Source of the DNA: an uncultured beta proteobacterium
GTDB taxonomy: Bacteria > Pseudomonadota > Gammaproteobacteria > Burkholderiales > Burkholderiaceae_C
Direction: 5' to 3'
Assembly (NCBI GenBank): GCA_903869595.1
Contig: CAIPZV010000057.1
Span: 88,196 to 152,195 of the forward strand
DNA: 64,000 nt
Shown: positions 33,715 to 42,184 of the stretch, in pieces
Layout: each line of letters begins with the position of its first letter
How positions within the stretch are numbered: position 1 is the first letter of the stretch
Program-made: the position numbers and the translations under genes
The notes under the pieces: model-generated
Told to the model about the DNA's origin: nothing
Databases searched by the model: none
What the model saw: the letters and a program-made list of their open reading frames with translations, nothing else

Positions 33715-33880
33715 GGCTAACGAGGCTGTAAAAAAACCAAACGATTCGCAGAATCCGAATAACTTCGAGGGTACTTGCCCCATTTCCCTGCGCGAGATCG
33801 TTGCGAATACGCTGTTTTGACGCGTTGATTTTTTGGGTAATCCATCTGGGAATCCTTGAAAAAATTTTTGCAGCCTCAAC
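33715..33880. repeat. Non-coding cassette-like unit, copy 2 (166 bp)
   Basis: Bounded by GGCTAACGAGGCTG and CAGCCTCAAC. The centre matches copy 1 nearly base for base (33045-33206). It lies between the gene of one cassette and the attC of the next, as a separate element with its own core at each side. The T-rich strand near the right end and the GAGGCTG/CAGCCTC ends give a foldable structure. Confidence 0.75.
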
Positions 33881-33960
33881 GTGCCAACTCAGTGGCGCGC
33901 CACCGCCCGCGCATCTCTCGGGAGCCGCAGATTGGTGTCTGTCACCTGCGCCGATTAACG
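33875..33960. other. Degenerate attC-like site (86 bp)
   Basis: Left core CTCAAC at 33875-33880; right end ATTAACG at 33954-33960, which departs from the consensus. A strong hairpin GGTGGCGCGCCAC-type (inverse strand) sits inside. The downstream-facing gene's stop lies at 33955-33957. The arms pair less well than at the other three sites. Confidence 0.45.
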
Positions 33961-34545
33961 CTTGCGCATCTTGCAATCGTTGGTGAGTTCTGGCGCCAAA
34001 GCTGAAGCGAGGTTCTTTCCGTCAAATTTCATCGATTTTCCATTGACAAAAGTTACAACGACCGAAGCCAACTTTATGCATTCCCCAGTTGTGTTGTACC
34101 AAACTGGGCCCCAGTCTGCGCGCTTCGCGCCATCAGAATTGGACAGTGGACCCGTAAAGTTCATGCCGGCAAATGTTTGGCCTCCAATATCAGATGAAAC
34201 AACATCGCCAACAGCATTGAAAAGTAGGGCGCGCACATTTATATACTTTATCGGCGTGATCGTATTTGGATTGAAAAATACTAAGTACGGTTCCACACCT
34301 CCTGCGGAATTGACTTCAGATATTCCAAATTGCGAAATGAACCAGCTCGGTTTCTTTTCTGCATCTGCTCGAGCTCCACCTTTTGACTCTAATTCGAATA
34401 TTTTTGACTTTAACTGGTCCAGCTCAGCTTCTAGCGTGGCCTGCTTCTGGCGCAATGAGTCAATTGATTGTGCGTGTGTGGTTGCAGCTGCTACGAGCAA
34501 TATGCCAGCAACATATTGGTGAAAAAAAGTTGTTTTTTTATTCAT
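33955..34545 (-). CDS. Cassette-borne exported hypothetical protein
   Basis: 196 residues from ATG 34545, with AGGAC nearby. A Sec-type signal (MNKKTTFFHQYVAGILLVAA...THAQ) is followed by a short coiled coil (IDSLRQKQATLEAELDQLKSKI) and then a beta-rich C-terminal domain (YLVFFNPNTITPIKYINVRALLF, ...FTGPLSNSDGAKRADWGP). No family recognised. The structure suggests a periplasmic protein. The gene is one cassette, between a weak attC (33875-33960) and the site at 34586. Confidence 0.65.
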   Translation of the reverse strand: MNKKTTFFHQYVAGILLVAAATTHAQSIDSLRQKQATLEAELDQLKSKIFELESKGGARADAEKKPSWFISQFGISEVNSAGGVEPYLVFFNPNTITPIKYINVRALLFNAVGDVVSSDIGGQTFAGMNFTGPLSNSDGAKRADWGPVWYNTTGECIKLASVVVTFVNGKSMKFDGKNLASALAPELTNDCKMRKR

Positions 34546-34585
34546 TTGGGTCCTGTGGAGAGTAAGCGGTAGCATTGATTCGGAC

Positions 34586-34655
34586 GCCTAACGTTTTAAT
34601 TCACCGGCGGTGCGCCGCTTCATCGTGCAGCGTCCGGTGGAATGATGGGTTCGGC
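34586..34655. other. attC-like site (70 bp)
   Basis: The ends are GCCTAAC (34586-34592) and GTTCGGC (34649-34655). The arms GTTTTAATTCACCGG and the inverse CCGGTGGAATGATGGG pair well around a central stem CGGTGCGCCGC...GCAGCGTCCG. The next gene stops two nt beyond (34657). It is one of the clearest attC sites in the array. Confidence 0.78.
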
Positions 34656-34656
34656 C

Positions 34657-35220
34657 TCATTTATTTCTACCAAACCATGAGAGTGGTTTTTGACAAGGCC
34701 GCATTACGGTGTCGTAAATGTCCGTGTATTCAACATTGACCGTAAGTCGCGCCAGTGCTGCGCGGACTCGGTCTCTAAACACCGCGAAGTTGGCCTCATT
34801 TTCATGCTGAGTAAGTTCTAAAAGGACAATCTCCGCGCCAGCTTGGAGTGTACGGTGACGCAGCGCGTGGGTAAAAGTGTTCCACGGTCGCCCCATAGGA
34901 AGTGCAGGCATGCAATCAATCAAGCTCTCGTGCGCTTTTGCACCATCGGAAACGGTTACAGCAAGAACGATCATCGGGCCGGAACCATTATTTCGGAGCT
35001 TGACCCGCAAGCTGTCTTCATAGTCTGCCACGGTGACTTCCGCGAGTGGCCGTACCGACAACTCGTTGTGCCGCCGTTGGCTACGAGCGGACGAAACAGA
35101 AATCCAAACCGATATACAAGAGACAAATAGCGCAAGGATTGAGGCAGCCGCACTCGCCAGGGCGCCGAGGGCGTTGGCGGCGTTGGCGTCTGATTTCAAA
35201 AGGGCAATAAGGGCGTCCAT
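34657..35220 (-). CDS. Cassette-borne hypothetical protein with one membrane helix
   Basis: 187 residues. Near the N-terminus a hydrophobic helix (ALGALASAAASILALFVSCIS) and then a beta-rich domain (LAEVTVADYEDSLRVKLRNNGSGPMIVLAV). No family recognised, though similar single-helix proteins with this 'RPLAEV..DY...L.V.L.N.G.GP' pattern occur widely. It is the first cassette, starting after the core at 35234-35240 and ending at the attC 34586-34655. Confidence 0.65.
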   Translation of the reverse strand: MDALIALLKSDANAANALGALASAAASILALFVSCISVWISVSSARSQRRHNELSVRPLAEVTVADYEDSLRVKLRNNGSGPMIVLAVTVSDGAKAHESLIDCMPALPMGRPWNTFTHALRHRTLQAGAEIVLLELTQHENEANFAVFRDRVRAALARLTVNVEYTDIYDTVMRPCQKPLSWFGRNK

Positions 35221-35233
35221 TGGCTACTTTGAG

Positions 35234-35240
35234 GGCTAAC
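35234..35240. other. Core site at the presumed proximal end of the cassette array
   Basis: GGCTAAC on the plus strand (GTTAGCC on the minus strand) immediately upstream of the first cassette gene. No second attC arm and no integrase gene are found to its right, so this could be the remnant of an attI or the edge of a deleted platform. Confidence 0.4.
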
Positions 35241-35616
35241 GTGATGTAGACAGCAAAACCCGGTTGATACATCCGGGCACAGTCGATACATCTTTCAGAT
35301 AAATTGGCTGCAAGCCGCTTGCGCCTTGGCTTACAGATTCATATGCGGTAGTTTGATGCAGGTATAAATTTGCCATGAAACCCGATGCCCCTTTCTTGTA
35401 GTCCCAGCCCGCCAGATCAGTTGCGGGAGTGCTTGCGTTATCGGCACTATAGCCTCAACATCGTTAAATGTTACCTTTTTGGCATCAATTATTTTTACAT
35501 TCGTCAGCCCACGGGGTAGCTTCAATGCACCACCCGGCCGCGTCGGCTTTCGGCAAATAACCGAAAATGCAGGCCAAGTCCCCCTATCGATAAGCCTGCA
35601 CACTGGCCCTATCCCC
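35241..35616. other. Gene-free spacer between array and trhO
   Basis: About 375 bp of mid-GC sequence. A minus-strand open frame (35331-35633) with LTNVKIIDAKKVTFNDVEAIVP is the only protein-like stretch and may be the relic of a lost gene. A short hairpin CCCGG..CCGGG appears near 35260. I see no integrase, tRNA or promoter that could be named with confidence. Confidence 0.4.
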
Positions 35617-36369
35617 ATGCCCAGCATCCTCAATATCTCCGCCTACTTGTTCACGCCGCTGCCCGATGCTGCGGTGCTGCGGGACATATTGCATAGCCGC
35701 GCGCAGGGCTTGCAGCTCAAGGGCACGGTATTGCTGGCCCATGAGGGCATCAATATGTTTTTGGCCGGGCAGGCCGAGCAGGTGCGCAGCTTTGTGGCGC
35801 AGCTGCAAAGCGACGAACGCTTTGCGCCGCTGGCGCCCAAAGAGAGTTGGTCTGAAGAGCAGCCTTTCAAGAAGATGTTGGTCAAGGTGAAAAATGAAAT
35901 CATCCGCATGAACCACCCTGCCATTCAACCGGCGGCGGGCCGCGCGCCTGCGGTTAGCGCCGCCACGGTGCGGCGCTGGCTGGAGGCTGGGGTGGACGAT
36001 GCGGGTCGCCCGGTGGTCACTCTGGACACGCGCAATGCCTTTGAAGTGGACGAAGGCACTTTCAGCGGCGCGCTGGATTGGCGCATCCACAAGTTCACCG
36101 AATTCCCCGAGGCCTTTCGGGCGCACAAAGAAGCGCTGCAAGACAAAACGGTGGTGAGTTTTTGCACCGGTGGCATTCGCTGCGAAAAAGCCGCCATCTT
36201 GATGCGCGAGGAAGGGCTGGAGCATGTCTATCAGCTCGAAGGCGGCATCCTTAAATATTTTGAGGAAACCGATGGCAAACACTACAGCGGCGGCTGCTTT
36301 GTGTTTGACGAGCGCCGCGTGGTGGGGCCGGATTTACAGCCTATGCCCTTGCAGGGCGACGGGTTCTAA
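35617..36369 (+). CDS. trhO: tRNA uridine(34) hydroxylase (rhodanese-domain TrhO)
   Basis: 250 residues from ATG 35617; longer in-frame readings run into non-conserved sequence. MPSILNISAYLFTPLPDA, GTVLLAHEGINMFLAG and the rhodanese loop with active Cys SFCTGGIRCEKAAILMRE are typical, followed by YQLEGGILKYFEE. The enzyme hydroxylates U34 of tRNAs to ho5U, an O2-dependent step. The gene marks the return of core genome to the right of the array. Confidence 0.9.
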   Translation: MPSILNISAYLFTPLPDAAVLRDILHSRAQGLQLKGTVLLAHEGINMFLAGQAEQVRSFVAQLQSDERFAPLAPKESWSEEQPFKKMLVKVKNEIIRMNHPAIQPAAGRAPAVSAATVRRWLEAGVDDAGRPVVTLDTRNAFEVDEGTFSGALDWRIHKFTEFPEAFRAHKEALQDKTVVSFCTGGIRCEKAAILMREEGLEHVYQLEGGILKYFEETDGKHYSGGCFVFDERRVVGPDLQPMPLQGDGF

Positions 36370-36415
36370 CCCCCTTCTCGCGTTTCGATGTTTTGATGTG
36401 TCTGGTAGTCGCCGC

Positions 36416-36522
36416 ATGGATTGCCACGGCCTGCGGCCTCGCAATGACGCTACTTTCTTCAAAGCGCGTCACGTGGCAGTAATTGCGTCACTGCGAGGAG
36501 CGTCAGCGACGTGGCAGTCCAT
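36416..36522. repeat. REP-like inverted repeat, both arms
   Basis: Left arm 36416-36450 (ATGGATTGCCACGGCCTGCG...GCAATGACGC) and right arm 36486-36522 (GCGTCACTGCGAGGAGCGTC...GGCAGTCCAT) are largely inverse complements with an internal loop of 35 bp. It is in the gap between trhO and a small membrane gene, and belongs to the same family as 18555-18641. Confidence 0.75.
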
Positions 36523-36547
36523 GTTTGCTTAGGACAATCGCCCCTTC

Positions 36548-36826
36548 TCAATCCTTTTTGTCCGCCGGCGGCAAGCGCGTTTGATGGGGCTCAATATCGC
36601 GACTAGGCACGTCGATGATGTCGTCACCCGCCGCTGGACGCGCAGCCCAGGGCGGGTTTTGCTGCCATTTTTTGTAGCTGTCCATCACCACAACCAACTG
36701 CGGTTTGCGCCCGGTAAACAGCCAGCGCAGCAGCGAGAAGGCAAACATCAGCGCGGCCATGCACAGCAAGGCCAGCATAAAGCCTAGGCCGAGTAGCAGC
36801 AAAAAAACACGAAGCAACCAGCGCAT
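36548..36826 (-). CDS. Small hypothetical membrane protein
   Basis: 92 residues. One long N-terminal hydrophobic segment (VFLLLLGLGFMLALLCMAALMFAF) and a cytoplasmic tail with YKKWQQNPPW and a charged end. No recognised family. It lies 26 nt downstream of the LplT-like MFS gene on the same strand and may be co-transcribed. Confidence 0.6.
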   Translation of the reverse strand: MRWLLRVFLLLLGLGFMLALLCMAALMFAFSLLRWLFTGRKPQLVVVMDSYKKWQQNPPWAARPAAGDDIIDVPSRDIEPHQTRLPPADKKD

Positions 36827-36852
36827 ATTTACCTATCCGTTTAATTGAAGGC

Positions 36853-38184
36853 CTAGGAGGCCCGGCCCAGCATGGTGCGCAAGTCGTGCATATATGCGGG
36901 CACCTTGACACATACATAGGTCGCGACCAGGGCATTTACAAGGCCGGTGAGCAAAAACACATCGGGCACCGTCAGGCCCGCGCCCAACAAGGCCCCGGCC
37001 AGCAGCGAACTGACCACCATGAACAAGGCATTGAGAATATTGTTAGCCGCAATGATGCGCGCCCGGTGCGTGACCTGGCTGCGCTGCTGGATGAGCGCAT
37101 ACATGGGCACGCTAAACAGGCCGGTGAATAAGCTCATAAAAAACAGATCGGCCATGACGCGCCAGTGTGCGCTTTGGGCTACGAAAGCGCTGGCGCCCAT
37201 CAAAGCCGAAGGTGCCAAAGTGTGGGACGCGAAATACAAGTCCACCGCAAACACGCTCATTCCCGCAGCACCCAGCGGCACCAGGCCCAGCCCCAGGCCA
37301 GCGCCTTTGCGGCTGAGGCTTTCGCACAGCAGCGCACCGATGCCCACACCCACCGAAAAAACAATCAAGAGCAAGGACGCCACTTGCTCATCGCCATGCA
37401 GCACGGTTTTGGCAAATGAAGGGAACTGGCTCAAAAACACCGCGCCGAAAAACCACATCCAACTGATACCCAGCATGGAGCGAAACACCACCGGGTCCAC
37501 CGCCGCCAGCCGCAGGTTGGCAGCCGTCTCGGTAAACGGGTTCCAGTTCATAGACTGGCCTTGCAGGCGCGCGGGCGTGGGCGGAATAAAGCCCGCCGCG
37601 ATACGCCCCAGGACCGCGAACAGCAAACAAGCCGCAGCCGCTGCGGTCTGTCCAATATCGGGAATGGCCACCAACAGTCCGCCGACCATATTGCCCAGCA
37701 AAATGGCCACAAAAGTGCCCATCTCCACCATGCCATTGCCGCCCACCAGTTCGCGCTCTTGCAGCACCTCCGGCAAATACGCAAACTTGGCCGGGCCGAA
37801 CAAGGTGGAATGGCAACCCATCAAAAACGTACAGGCCAGCAACACCCCGGCCTGCTGCGCCATAAAGCCATAAGCGGCCAGCAGCATGATGGCGATTTCT
37901 AGGTTTTTGACCAGGCGCATCAAGCGCGCTTTGTCCCAGCGGTCGGCAATCTGTCCGCTGGTCGCGGAAAACAGCACGTAGGGCAAGATAAACAAAGCGC
38001 CTATGACCAAACCGGCCAGCGCTGGCGGTAGCCATGCCACCTGCAGCTGGTAAGTGACCATGACGGTGAAAGCAAATTTAAATACATTGTCATTGCCCGC
38101 GCCGCTGAACTGCGTCCAGAAGAACGGGGCAAAGCGGCGCTGCCTCAGCAGCGCAAATTGATTGGTCTTGGCCTGGGTGTCCAT
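36853..38184 (-). CDS. MFS transporter, LplT (lysophospholipid)-like
   Basis: Start at ATG 38184 with GGGAGG 9 nt upstream. 443 residues with about 12 transmembrane helices. FFWTQFSGAGNDNVFKFAFTVMV, LPYVLFSATSGQIADRWDKARLMRLVKNLE (MFS loop 2-3 signature) and FLMGCHSTLFGPAKFAYLPEVL strongly resemble the LplT family, which flips lysophospholipids across the inner membrane for re-acylation. No acyltransferase (aas) domain is fused to it here. Confidence 0.88.
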   Translation of the reverse strand: MDTQAKTNQFALLRQRRFAPFFWTQFSGAGNDNVFKFAFTVMVTYQLQVAWLPPALAGLVIGALFILPYVLFSATSGQIADRWDKARLMRLVKNLEIAIMLLAAYGFMAQQAGVLLACTFLMGCHSTLFGPAKFAYLPEVLQERELVGGNGMVEMGTFVAILLGNMVGGLLVAIPDIGQTAAAAACLLFAVLGRIAAGFIPPTPARLQGQSMNWNPFTETAANLRLAAVDPVVFRSMLGISWMWFFGAVFLSQFPSFAKTVLHGDEQVASLLLIVFSVGVGIGALLCESLSRKGAGLGLGLVPLGAAGMSVFAVDLYFASHTLAPSALMGASAFVAQSAHWRVMADLFFMSLFTGLFSVPMYALIQQRSQVTHRARIIAANNILNALFMVVSSLLAGALLGAGLTVPDVFLLTGLVNALVATYVCVKVPAYMHDLRTMLGRAS

Positions 38185-38271
38185 AGCAGCCTCCCGCAGC
38201 ATGTCAAAGTAGCCGCATCTATGCGTGGGCTGCATTCTGGCCTATTGCGCAGCGGCCCCAAAAAGCGCTTG

Positions 38272-39351
38272 CTACTTGGTGGGCTTATGCGCCTCTAACG
38301 CGGCTTTGTGCGCCTCTAGGGCTGCCTCATGCGCTTCGTGCTCGGCGCGGTGCGCCATCAGCACGTCACGGTTTTTAATGGCATAGGCATCACCTTTTTT
38401 CGCTGCACGGGCGTAGTAGCTCAGGGCACGGGACTCGTCTTCCTCCACGCCCTGGCCATGCTCGTACATAAAGCCCAGGTTGGACAAAGCGCCCGCGTGG
38501 TCTTTTTCGGCGGCAAGCCGGTACCAGTCCATGGCCTGGTGGTAGTCTTGTTTCACACCCCGGCCATTGCTGTACATAAAGCCCATCTTGGTCTGCGCAT
38601 CGGCATTGCCTTTGGCTGCAGCCAGTTCGAACCAGCGCAGCGCCTCGTGCACATCTTCTTTCACACCCTGCCCGTGTTCGTAGAGCAAGCCCACATGCAG
38701 TTGCGCCGTGGTGTAACCGGCGTCGGCGGCGCTGCGAAACCAATGCATGGCTTGCGCAAAATCTTGCTTGATGTCCACGCCCCGCTCATAAATCTGGCCC
38801 AGCCGGGTTTGGGCTTCCAAATGGCCTTGGGCTGCGGCCTGCTTGTACCAATCGGCTGCTTTGGCATAGTCGCGCTCCACGCCGCGGTGGTTTTCATACA
38901 TAAGGCCTATGGCAACTTGGGCCTCGGCCAAGCCATGGGCAGCGGCCATTTTGTAGCACTGCATCGCGGCCTGAAAGTCCTGCTTGGCGCCCTTGCCTTC
39001 TTCGCACAGCATGCCCAAGCGCCACTGCGCCTCCCCATTCCCGTGCGTGGCCGCTTGCTTGTACCAGTTCAGGGCCTGCACAAAATCTTCGGAAGCACCC
39101 TGTGCGTTTTCAAACATGAGCCCCAAGTTGAGCTGCGCGCCGGTATGCCCCTGGGCGGCGGCTAGTTTGTAGAGCTTCATGGCCTCGGGGTAGTTTTTGG
39201 GAACACCCCGCGCAAAGTGCATGAGCACCGCCATCTCGTATTGCCCCTGGGCAGCGCCCCTAGCCGCCTCGTCCCTTGAACGTATTACTTCGGCTTCAAT
39301 AGCCAAAGCAATCTGCTCTTGTTGGCGCAGCAACTCTTCCATTTTGCTCAT
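38272..39351 (-). CDS. SEL1-repeat protein (eight repeats)
   Basis: 359 residues. Eight SEL1-type repeats of 36 residues from about residue 38 to 325, each with the pattern A-x-x-x-L-G-x-M-Y-x-x-G-x-G-V-x-x-D-x-x-x-A-x-x-W/Y-Y-x-x-A-A (for example AQLHVGLLYEHGQGV). The N-terminus is coiled-coil-like. The last 30 residues are a His/Glu/Ala-rich repeat (AHEAALEAHKAALEAHK). No signal peptide is seen, so the protein is probably cytoplasmic. A scaffold for protein-protein contacts; partner unknown. Confidence 0.9.
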   Translation of the reverse strand: MSKMEELLRQQEQIALAIEAEVIRSRDEAARGAAQGQYEMAVLMHFARGVPKNYPEAMKLYKLAAAQGHTGAQLNLGLMFENAQGASEDFVQALNWYKQAATHGNGEAQWRLGMLCEEGKGAKQDFQAAMQCYKMAAAHGLAEAQVAIGLMYENHRGVERDYAKAADWYKQAAAQGHLEAQTRLGQIYERGVDIKQDFAQAMHWFRSAADAGYTTAQLHVGLLYEHGQGVKEDVHEALRWFELAAAKGNADAQTKMGFMYSNGRGVKQDYHQAMDWYRLAAEKDHAGALSNLGFMYEHGQGVEEDESRALSYYARAAKKGDAYAIKNRDVLMAHRAEHEAHEAALEAHKAALEAHKPTK

Positions 39352-39650
39352 GGCTCATTCCTTATTTAGGGCGGGGCAGGCCGGAGGGCAGCTGCATTCA
39401 TTTCTTTATCCGAACCTGGGCTGCCCAAGCGCTTGGGCCTGGCACCATGGCACGGGTCGGATTCCCAACGTGCGCATATTTGTCGCTTTAACGCCTACTG
39501 TCAAGTAGCCGTGTCCATTGGTCGCAGCAATTGGCTAGCCAAGTCGAGAGCGAAGCAATTGGGCAGAGTTTGCCGCTTACCCTTGGGTACGGGGCTGCCA
39601 CTTCGCCACTAAGCACTTGGTGGCGAAAGGGTTTACAAAGTTTCGCAGGC

Positions 39651-41438
39651 TCAGCGCTCGCCCGTCTGCAATCGCCACAGCGCCGCATAGGCGCCGCCTT
39701 GCGCAAGCAGTTGATCATGGGTGCCGCTTTCCACAATACGCCCGGCGTCCATCAAATGGATGCAATGGGCTTGGCGCACGGTGGACAGGCGGTGGGCGAT
39801 GACGATGGTGGTGCGGCCCTGGCTGACCACTTCTAGCGAGCGTTGGATGGCGGCCTCGGTTTCGTTGTCCACCGCACTGGTGGCTTCGTCCAGCACCAAA
39901 ATCGGCGGGTCTTTCAAAATCGCGCGGGCCAAAGCCAGGCGCTGGCGCTGCCCGCCCGAGAGTTTTTGCCCGCGTTCGCCCAGGCGGGTGGCAAAGCCAA
40001 GCGGCAGTTTGTCAATAAATTCCGTGGCCTCGGCGGCACGGGCTGCGGCGGCGATCGCCTCGTCGCTGACGGCAGCGCGGTCTTGCTCGCCGTAAGCAAT
40101 GTTGTCGGCCACGCTGGCGTCGCTTAGAAACGCGTCTTGCGCCACATAACCGATGGCGCGGCGCAGGTCTTGCAAATTCAGCGCATCGATCGGTTCGCCA
40201 TCAAGCAAGATGCGCCCTTGCTGCGGCGTGTAAAAGCGCAGCAGCAGTTTGACCAGCGTGGATTTACCCGAGCCGGTAGAACCCACAAAGGCCACCGTCT
40301 GGCCCGCCGGTATGGTCAGGCTAATGTCGTGCAGCGTGGGCGCCTCGCCCGCTGTCGCGTAGGAAAACTGAAGGTTTTCAAAGCGGATTTCGCCAGTGAC
40401 ATTCTCTTTGGCAAAGTGCTTGCCTTCATAAGCGATGCTGATCGGCGTGTCCAGCAAACCCATGGCGCGTTCGATGGCGGCCATGGAGCGCTGGTACATA
40501 TCGGCCACTTCGGCCAGGCCGGTCAGCGGCCAGAGCAGGCGCTGCGTCAAAAACACCAGCACCGAAAACGCACCCACTGCCAATTGCCCATGCAATGTCA
40601 ACCAGCCACCGTACAAAAGCGTGGCGGTAAAGCCCGCCAGAATGGCCATGCGGATGACCGGCGTGATGGCGGCGCTGATACGGATGGCAGCGGCATTGGT
40701 CTGGCGGTAGCGGTTGCTCGCCTCTTCGATATGACTGGCCTCAAAGCCCTCGGTGGCAAAGGCTTTGATGGTGGCCAGGCCCAGCAAATTGTTATTGAGC
40801 CGCGCGCCCACATCGCCCGCTGCCTCGCGCACTTTGGTGTAGCGCGGCGCCAGCCGGTTTTGAAACCAGAAGGCGCCCAGCAAAATCAAAGGCACCGGCA
40901 ACAAGGCCATGAGCGCGATTTCTTTTTGCAAAGCAAAAAATACGGCGCTGACCATGAGCGAGGAGAAAAACACCTGAATGATTTGATTGGCGCCACCATT
41001 CAAAAAGCGCTCCATCTGGTTGATGTCGTCGTTCAGGATGGCCATCAAATTACCCGTGCGCTGGTTCTCAAAATACGCCATATCCAGGCGCTGCACATGG
41101 CGGTAGGTGTCCAGGCGCATATCGTGTTGCAGGTTTTGCGCCAACTGGCGCCACTTCACTTCGTACAAATACTGAAATAAAGACTCGCCGCCCCACACCA
41201 ACACATTAAATAATGCCAGCGCCAGCAATTGCTCCCAGGTGTTGGTGATGCCGATCGCGCCCAGCACATTACGCGCCAGAAAACTCTCTTCGCCCTTCAC
41301 CACCACATCCACCGCCGCGCCGATCAAGACCTCGGGCAGGATGTCAAAAAACTTATTCAACACCGAGTACAGCGCCGCCAATTTGAAATCGCGCCGATAG
41401 GCACTGGCGTAGCGCAGGAGTTTGCTTAATGGGTGCAT
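39651..41438 (-). CDS. ABC transporter, fused permease and ATPase (MsbA/lipid A exporter-like)
   Basis: 595 residues. Six membrane helices in the first half (ABC membrane domain, type I exporter). The ATPase has Walker A FVGSTGSGKSTLVKLLLR, signature LSGGQRQRLALARAILKDP and Walker B ILVLDEATSAVDNETEAA with the catalytic Glu. These half-transporters dimerise to export lipids or drugs. The short loop GEESFLARNVLGAIGIT after helix 1 is a minor variation. The gene is read away from the SEL1 gene. Confidence 0.9.
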   Translation of the reverse strand: MHPLSKLLRYASAYRRDFKLAALYSVLNKFFDILPEVLIGAAVDVVVKGEESFLARNVLGAIGITNTWEQLLALALFNVLVWGGESLFQYLYEVKWRQLAQNLQHDMRLDTYRHVQRLDMAYFENQRTGNLMAILNDDINQMERFLNGGANQIIQVFFSSLMVSAVFFALQKEIALMALLPVPLILLGAFWFQNRLAPRYTKVREAAGDVGARLNNNLLGLATIKAFATEGFEASHIEEASNRYRQTNAAAIRISAAITPVIRMAILAGFTATLLYGGWLTLHGQLAVGAFSVLVFLTQRLLWPLTGLAEVADMYQRSMAAIERAMGLLDTPISIAYEGKHFAKENVTGEIRFENLQFSYATAGEAPTLHDISLTIPAGQTVAFVGSTGSGKSTLVKLLLRFYTPQQGRILLDGEPIDALNLQDLRRAIGYVAQDAFLSDASVADNIAYGEQDRAAVSDEAIAAAARAAEATEFIDKLPLGFATRLGERGQKLSGGQRQRLALARAILKDPPILVLDEATSAVDNETEAAIQRSLEVVSQGRTTIVIAHRLSTVRQAHCIHLMDAGRIVESGTHDQLLAQGGAYAALWRLQTGER

Positions 41439-41452
41439 CAGGAAATAAGAAA

Positions 41453-41486
41453 CGGCGTGGGTGAGCAGGGATTGTCACCCACGCCG
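41453..41486 (-). terminator. Rho-independent terminator after the flavodoxin-like gene
   Basis: A perfect 12-bp inverted repeat CGGCGTGGGTGA (41453-41464) / TCACCCACGCCG (41475-41486) is followed on the minus strand by TTTCTTATTT. It ends the transcript of the WrbA-like gene just ahead of the ABC gene's start. Confidence 0.7.
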
Positions 41487-41528
41487 CTGGCGGCGGGCGC
41501 TGAACCCGCATTGCCCTTTAAAGCCCGT

Positions 41529-42062
41529 TTAAGCCCGCAGTTTCGCCGCCACCTGCGCCACCCGCGCGCCGTAAGCTAATGCCGTGTCCAAATCGCCCTG
41601 GTGCATGGCATCGGCCGGTGTGGTGTTGCCAGCGTGGGCCATCATGCCGATGCTTGAACCGAGGCGGTTGATGGTTTCGTTGCCCATGATGTTGAGGCCA
41701 GCCCATACCATGCCGTGCTGCATCGCCAGCGTTAGCATGCTTTGCAAGGTGGAGAGCTTGTCGCCGCTGGGGTAGCCCGAGCAGGTAAAGCCGCCGGCCA
41801 CCTTGTCTTTCCAGGCGCCGCTGAACCAGCGCTTGGACGAGGCATCGGCAAATTTTTTGAACTGCCAGGACACCGAGCCCATGTAGGTGGGCGAACCCAT
41901 GATGATGGCGTCTGCTGCGTCGAGTGCGGCCCACTCGGCTTCGCTGATATTGCCTTCGGCGTCGATGGCAATGAGTTGAGCGTCTGCGCCCTCGGCCACT
42001 TGCTGGGCCAGGCGTTGAGTATGGCCGTAGCCGGAGTGGTAAATCACTACTGTCGATGTCAT
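41529..42062 (-). CDS. WrbA-like flavodoxin-family NAD(P)H:quinone oxidoreductase
   Basis: 177 residues from ATG 42062 (MTSTVVIYHSGYGHTQRLAQ). The FMN phosphate loop is HSGYGHT, and a second flavin-binding segment is GSPTYMGSVSWQFKKFAD. The protein resembles WrbA (about 198 residues), reducing quinones by two electrons, which protects from redox cycling. An internal segment AMQHGMVWAGLNIMGNE and the C-terminal GDLDTALAYGARVAQVA are typical of the family. Confidence 0.85.
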   Translation of the reverse strand: MTSTVVIYHSGYGHTQRLAQQVAEGADAQLIAIDAEGNISEAEWAALDAADAIIMGSPTYMGSVSWQFKKFADASSKRWFSGAWKDKVAGGFTCSGYPSGDKLSTLQSMLTLAMQHGMVWAGLNIMGNETINRLGSSIGMMAHAGNTTPADAMHQGDLDTALAYGARVAQVAAKLRA

Positions 42063-42143
42063 AGAAAAGGTTTCCAAAAAATAAAAATGCCAGGATCTTT
42101 AAAGTGAAACTGTCAGCACATACGCCTGGCGCGCTGCACTAAC

Positions 42144-42167
42144 AAAAATCAGGGAGCGTTAAGCTCC
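42144..42167 (-). terminator. Weak terminator-like hairpin after the pirin gene
   Basis: GGAGC (42153-42157) and GCTCC (42163-42167) form a short stem on the minus strand, followed a few nt later by five Ts (42144-42148 on the plus strand as As). Stem length is only 5 bp, so it is weak. Confidence 0.35.
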
Positions 42168-42184
42168 GCTCGCACACATCTCAC

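Noticed and set aside
35331..35633. 100-codon minus-strand frame between the array and trhO
   Set aside because: Protein-like in the middle (VKIIDAKKVTFNDVEAIVP) but no start context and no family; noted only as a possible relic in the spacer entry.
39601..39627. Hairpin TTCGCCAC/GTGGCGAA in the spacer next to the ABC gene
   Set aside because: The stem is good but there is no T tract on the side of the upstream gene, so it was not called a terminator.
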